Source: Gyromitra esculenta
Lineage: Eukaryota; Ascomycota; Pezizomycetes; Pezizales; Discinaceae
Assembly (NCBI GenBank): GCA_038503075.1
Contig: JBCAML010000012.1
Coordinates: 434,001 to 498,000, forward strand
Length of the DNA: 64,000 bases
Direction: 5' to 3'
A program made the position numbers and the translations under genes. Under the pieces are notes generated by a model. It saw only the letters and a list, made by a program, of their open reading frames with translations, ran no database searches and was not told the origin of the DNA. Positions within the stretch are counted from its first letter, which is position 1. Every line of letters begins with the position of its first letter. This document shows positions 59,037 to 64,000 of this stretch, one piece after another.

Positions 59037-60142
59037 TCTCGCCTACAGTGAACACGACCGACCGGGGGTTGTTGGCAACCAGTCTAGTTTTTGATAGGCC
59101 AAATCAACATTATCAGGCTAGCTTTTAACTTCAAGCAATGCTATTCCACAATATTGGCTGAATCACTGACTTCAAGTCCCCAAGTCCTTCACCAAATCTT
59201 CACCAAACCTTTTTCCTGTTTATATATTACAATATACAAAGCATCTATAAATTTTCGCAAATTTAGGGGCATTGATCTTCATTCTGTTGTTGTTGAATTG
59301 ATAGATTCAAACCCTAATCCTGAAAATTATATTCGAATACTGATTTAGTCTGAGCTACCCCCGGTCAGTCGTGTTCACTATAGGCGAGATAATACGGTAG
59401 ACCGATAAGAATTTGACGAAGTTCAACCCGCTGTGAGCTACATAGGCAATAGTTAAAGGAGGGTGACCATAATGAATAGAGGTGAATATCGAGCCAATGT
59501 GAACACGTATGAATACCTGAGCCTCAGAGCCCTTTAATTTAACTGCAGACTGTGTTGCTTGTGTTTGTAGTAGCTTGAATTGTGATAATATTCTATAAAA
59601 CAACCTTGGACTCGAGACGACCCTTCCCAGCAGTCCGTTGTTTGGTAGTAGGCCTCAATAGACCTAGCCCCATTGCTCTGTGGGGTCGTATGCCCTGAAC
59701 GAAAAACTATATTCCACGCACCCGGAGCGTTGATGGCCTTCAGCTCTGGACCCTTCCTGGGGCCAAGTGAAGAGCTCGTAGTCGGGACCTCACGCTGCTG
59801 CGCGGCGTTCGAATCCTCCTCGCTCGCTCCAATACCCACAAAGTCCTGATATTGGGTTAGGGTTCTCTCACACCTGTTCTCTAGAGCGCGACAACCAGGC
59901 TCGAAGAACCCGTAGCCCACTAGCAGAAGGTAGGGTAATGCCATATCAAATTAGCTACTTTGGGTGAGGGCTGGGTAAACCTTTGCATGATGAACGTTGA
60001 TTTAGAGTTTAACCGAGGCCTTGGCGTGATGAATATGACGCATTTCAACCTTCTGACATCTTAACCTGACCATAAACTTGCCAGTATCCCATACATAGCG
60101 AAGCTAGAAAAAGAGAATATCATAGCAAAACAAACAATCAAT
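59037..60142. other. Intergenic; one uncertain reverse open frame
   Basis: The frame 59944-59534 (136 codons, minus strand, ATG start with a hydrophobic MALPYLLLVGYGFFEPG) is divergent from the next gene and could be a small gene, but there is no family match and its end runs into AT-rich sequence. I give it about 0.2 probability. Confidence 0.4.
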
Positions 60143-61604
60143 ATGGATACCTTTCTACTCTCTCGGGAACTTGGCAACATCCAGGCATTTCCCTCCCTGG
60201 AGTTAGAGTATACTACACGACTTACTCATTCTATCCAAAGGAGTTCTGACATTGTTTTTTGCAAGAAACATCCAACCGGTACCAATGCATTGGATATTGA
60301 AAAGCAGACGTCGAGATAGTACGGTTCCCGCAATATCGTTACAATATTAAGGCAGAGCACTGATGGTTCTAGTATGCTCTCTGCGGGGGCTGATGCTTCT
60401 ATCTCTTTGTGGGATCTCGATTCCACTGTTTCAGCTTTAAGAGAGGGATCCATGCTCAAACCTCTAGCATCTATTCCAAGGTAAATCCTAATAACAGACT
60501 TCATAGTCTAAATTACCTATAGATCGTGTTTTTCTGTGTTATTGATTCGCAACATCTGAATTGCTGTCTAAGAAAAAATTCGTGCCTGGAGAAGTGATTT
60601 ATACCCCGAGCCCCTGAAAATCTGCAGTTCTGAGCTCCGGAACTAAATTCTTTGATATGATATAAAATATTTGATCACTGATACATGATCTCTATTTCAG
60701 TGCCCAATCTCACAAATTCAGCATAACCACCATATCTTTCTATCCATCTGATCATGGGCTCTTTATAACTTCTTCCTATGATCGCCTTGTCCATGCCTGG
60801 GATACCGCACTCTTAATACCTGCACACACCTTTACCCTCGCAGCTCCAATTAATGCCGCCGCCATGGCACCTAGGTCATTTCACACACTCATTGCTGCTA
60901 CCACCTCCCAGTTCCCTGCAGTTCGGCTCTTGGACCTAAACACCGGGACCGCCACGCATTCACTTGGTAGCCACACCGGCGGGGCTCTAGGTCTTGGCTG
61001 GAGTCCTAGGGATGAATATATGCTTGCGACTGGAGGTACAGATGGGACTGTGCGAATTTGGGATATTAGACGGGCAACGAATTGTCTCGCATGTTTGGAT
61101 ATGAGGAACGAGGGGCGGGCAAAAAATGATCCGAGAAATATCGCGCACCACGGATCTGTGAATGGAATAGGATGGAGTGAGGATGGGGCGGTGTTAGTGA
61201 CATTGGGGTCGGATGAGAAGATGCGAGTGTGGGATATGTCTACAGGAAAGAATAAATTGGTATGCGGTCTCTGATGATATTTCATAGGTAGGGACTAAAC
61301 GGGATAGACCAACTTCAGCCCAGTACTCCGAAACCGTCACAACCTCATTACTCCTCCAATCCTCACGCCTTTCCGCATGTCTGATCCGCAACTTGTTTTC
61401 ATACCCTCTGGAGCCGAGATCTTAGGATTTGACTTGAATAACGGCACGCTCATTAAAAAGCTTAAACCACCCCAAGAGATAAGTATTAACGCACTTATTC
61501 AACGACCTAATCAGCTAGAACTCTATTCTGCTGCAGTGGATGGCGACATAACGGCTTGGGAGCCAGATGCGCTAGAGACGGAAGAAAGCGGGGACGAAAA
61601 TTGA
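60143..61604 (+). CDS. RAD28: WD40-repeat protein, CSA/ERCC8 (Rad28) type
   Basis: Four exons: 60143-60309, 60352-60480, 60701-61259 and 61308-61604, 383 residues. CSA/Rad28 is the WD40 substrate receptor of a DDB1-CUL4 ubiquitin ligase in transcription-coupled repair. The sequence opens FLLSRELGNIQAFPSLELEY. Repeats are visible as MLSAGADASISLWDLD, FITSSYDRLVHAWD, LLDLNTGTATHSLGSHTGGA, LATGGTDGTVRIWDIRRA and LVTLGSDEKMRVWDMSTGKN, and the end IEIL-type strand ILGFDLNNGTLIKKLK with YSAAVDGDITAWEPD. The HHGSVNGIGWSEDGAVLVTLG stretch resembles ERCC8 most. Introns of 42 and 48 bp are unusually short; without the first, an in-frame TAG blocks the frame. Other WD40 families cannot be excluded. Confidence 0.75.
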
Positions 61605-61749
61605 TTGTGTTTGATATATGATTAAGGTTTACCAAAACCATGAACTAAATTTGTCTGATCCGAGGATCGTTGCGATATTAATTAACCGATATCCTATTTA
61701 GAAAGACACCTATTTACGGGGGGAAAAGTGTTCTACAACAAACACAAGA

Positions 61750-63037
61750 TTATGACATCATGGCCAAAGATACGTGCAAGAATCCGTCGGGATAGACAGC
61801 CTCTTGCATGAGATCCATCAATGGTGTGCTCATTGCCAGGACCACACCATGCGCGATGGGTCGAGCTAGTATTGCTACCCGTTGGCTGGGAAAGAGTTCT
61901 GGGACAAACAGGTGTAGGGCTGTGCCGATTGTGTGTGGATCCCCTATAGAAAATCAAAAGCGTTATATCAAATTTTCCTTCGCAAGTGCCGTCAACCAAG
62001 TATTAGGTAATGCCGACATGGAGCTCTGAATTACAAGTTCAAGAGGGAAAGTGAAAAATAATAGGAAATAGTCTTTAGATTGGAGGATATGGATGCCTGG
62101 CAGAAAATATTGATCACTGTTTGGAAGGACTTACGACTAGATTGTAGTGGGGGGATCGGTCGTTGGATCACTCGCGACCCAGCGCCTGGGACATAGACCC
62201 TCAAAGGAATATTCCGAGTTGGTGTGGATATCGGAGAGATAAGCTTGTCGTTGACGCTCCAGAACTTATCAAAATCGTCTTCAATTTATAAAAAGGATTA
62301 GCAAATGCTAATAAAGTAGACAATGAGGTGAGCGCACGTGATTGCAAAGAATCCCAAAGTCCGGTAGATTCTGCTTTAGTCAGATTCATGACAGCCTTTG
62401 CGCTTCCGTGTCTTACACAGTCTGCCTGTTTGCATTCTAAGCTCGCATACCCACAACAAAGGTGGAGTTTCCTGACCTCTTTGACTAGGTTCATCCATGC
62501 GTCGTGGCATGTTGCAGGATTGTCTAACCGCATAAGGTGCTTATGTGGGTAGTTGCGAAAATGGAGTATTAAAGTCCATGGAAGTGTGTGCTCGTCCTCT
62601 TCTGCGGCCTGGCTTGATGGATCGCGCCCTGTGAATAGGTCATAGAGGAGGCCGACAGGCCAATGCCTATATTTGCCCCAAGGTGATTAGAACCTATCCT
62701 AGACAAACGGGGCAGAGCGGGTGAAAACACCATTTGAGCGGTACACTCTCAAACTCGAACCATGCGGTTTCTTCTTTTGAGATGTCGGGATCTATCAGGA
62801 AAGGTTTAAAGAACTCGTAGACTTGAGGAATGAATAATGGGAGATAAGATATCCGCGGCATCGTCAGCTGGAGGGGTATCAGTATGGCCCAATCAAACGA
62901 TAAGGGTAAGTGATACGTGCGTAATATGGATCTGAAGCATCGAAAACTCGACTTTCACCGAAATCAAGGAGTATTTTGACGGGGATAGAGCCATTCCAAA
63001 TGGCCTTGCGGACAGATTTTGAGTCAGAAGCTTCCAT
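61750..63037 (-). CDS. ATG5: Autophagy protein 5
   Basis: Five exons: 63037-62921, 62867-62731, 62666-62338, 62278-62135 and 61943-61750, 306 residues. Atg5 is conjugated to Atg12 and, with Atg16, helps lipidate Atg8 on the phagophore. Evidence in order: [60 protein letters not shown], the acceptor-lysine region RHGSAKAVMNLTKAESTGLW, RNIPLRVYVPG and the C-terminal HTIGTALHLFVPELFP .. YPDGFLHVSLAMM. The first intron (62920-62868) begins GC rather than GT; only this border keeps the frame. It is tail-to-tail with the CSA-like gene (145 bp apart). Confidence 0.93.
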
Positions 63038-63238
63038 GACGTTGTACCTAGCTTAGTAAGATTTTCTGTTGAGATGGATGATCGAGCTGAATCAATAAGG
63101 TAGGTGATCGCTGAGAAATGCTGCAAGACAGATGGCTGCTGATAGAATCTGGTGTGAGGTTGGTCTGTTGCTGAATATGGGTGGGGCATACGACAAGTAC
63201 ATATACAACATGTAGATAAAGCTGAGGCTCTTTGCGTA

Positions 63239-63415
63239 CCATAGTATTTGGTGAAATTCGTTCCGGCGCTAGTAGGTAAAACATGCATAGGTCATGTTGA
63301 TTTTCCACCATTTTCCGCCAAAAGCCCCCCAGCGGCATCATAAACATACGGTATTAACAGATTATATGCATGTCTTACCTACTAGCACCGGAACGAATTT
63401 CATCAAATACTACGG
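63239..63415. mobile_element. TA-flanked foldback element, 177 bp
   Basis: Inverted arms of about 50 bp starting CCATAGTATTTGGTGAAATT and ending in the partner ...AATACTACGG, with TA on both sides (63237-63238, 63416-63417). It lies 200 bp upstream of ATG5. Confidence 0.78.
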
Positions 63416-63622
63416 TATTTGTGTTGTAGTACAAGAACTCCACCATCTTACAGGAATTTATCCCAGTTTTCCAGCGCAAACCCTACATGCAGGTTTGATA
63501 TCTAGACGGTTTACAGAGTAAACTTTTAACCTGTTGGAAAGAGCAAAGATGCGATCTACCTCAGGTTCAAAAAAAGTTCAATCTACCCTTTAGATATTAT
63601 ACTTCCACACATTAGAGTACTA

Positions 63623-64000
63623 CCATAAAAACTCAATCATAGCGAGCTGGTCTGGGCTGAAATTGCACACCAGCAAAAAGGTTGGGTTTCTCCTAGTAGT
63701 CTCCCTAGTGGCACCTAGTCCTCCCACAAAAAAATTTTGTATCCCTAAGTGGAATATGTTCTCGGAGTGTTTTTTGCATTTTTTATTCTCTTTGTAACAG
63801 GGGTCTTTCAAATCAACCTTTTTGTGGAACATGCAAAATGATTGAACTTTGATACATGTATGTAAGAGTGACGGTCATTTATGCATGAAATTGTTCAAAA
63901 ATTGAGAAATAGTGTTATTATGACGGTATGTATTGAACAAAATAACGTGTTTTTTGAAAATCAAAAATCATAATTCCTGGGTGCCACTAGGTGCCACTGG
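63623..64000. repeat. One end of the 58828-type element, then sequence with GTGCCACT repeats; continues beyond window
   Basis: CCATAAAAACTCAATCATAG at 63623, after TA, matches the terminal repeat of the element at 58828 with about 5 changes in 34 bp. No partner arm is found before 64000. CTAGTGGCACCTAG at 63705-63718 is inverted relative to CTAGGTGCCACT at the window end. Confidence 0.55.

Noticed and set aside
59790..59830. GTTCGAATCC, a B-box-like sequence
   Set aside because: No A-box or foldable tRNA around it.

Overview
The window is nuclear DNA of a filamentous ascomycete (Pezizomycotina). The evidence is the gene content and the gene structure: single-copy fungal genes (GFA1, RIB4, MRI1, ATG5, SFK1-, MDM31-, SDH6- and synaptojanin-type genes, AP-3 delta) split by short introns of about 42-190 bp with GT..AG borders, plus a degenerate Ty3/gypsy retrotransposon. 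A Pezizomycetes-like host (truffle or morel group) is only a guess from the long repeat-rich spacers.

Layout. 1-743 is the 3' end of an AP-3 delta gene, followed by 3.7 kb without a recognisable gene and an intronless secreted GH5 glucanase (4486-5676). 6.3-18.4 kb is a nest of transposable elements inside or next to a broken Clr5-domain gene. Target-site duplications let me separate two LTR families with unusual ends (A and B), a third LTR-like family (C) with a tRNA-like head, a TIR element with a 3-bp duplication, and the wreck of a gypsy gag-pol.

19.7-28.3 kb is gene dense: MDM31-like (-), a new secreted cysteine-rich protein gene (-), a FAH-family hydrolase (-), SDH6 (+) and lumazine synthase RIB4 (-). 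After about 3.2 kb without genes come GFA1 (31.5-34.0, +), a low-complexity protein gene (35.6-36.3, +), a 10-exon synaptojanin-like phosphatase (36.7-41.1, -), an SFK1-like membrane protein (42.2-43.4, +), mitochondrial bL34 (44.3-44.8, +) and an SOD-fold mitoribosomal protein (45.1-46.1, -). 46-50 kb is repeat rich, with an array of hairpin repeats and a foldback element. Then come MRI1 (50.3-51.5, +), a small coiled-coil gene (51.7-52.2, -), a SAM plus HMG-box protein (55.5-57.4, +), a CSA/Rad28-type WD40 protein (60.1-61.6, +) and ATG5 (61.75-63.0, -).

The genes are mostly housekeeping and do not form a pathway cluster. Several concern mitochondria (MDM31, SDH6, bL34m, mS42/mS43-like) and phosphoinositide or membrane traffic (synaptojanin-like, SFK1-like, AP-3 delta, ATG5). 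Exon models were built by hand from splice signals and reading phase. Where I give exon coordinates, the phases close exactly. The most unusual material is the transposon nest (non-TG..CA LTR ends, and an LTR carrying a Pol III-type promoter), the cysteine-rich gene, and several small TA-flanked foldback elements.
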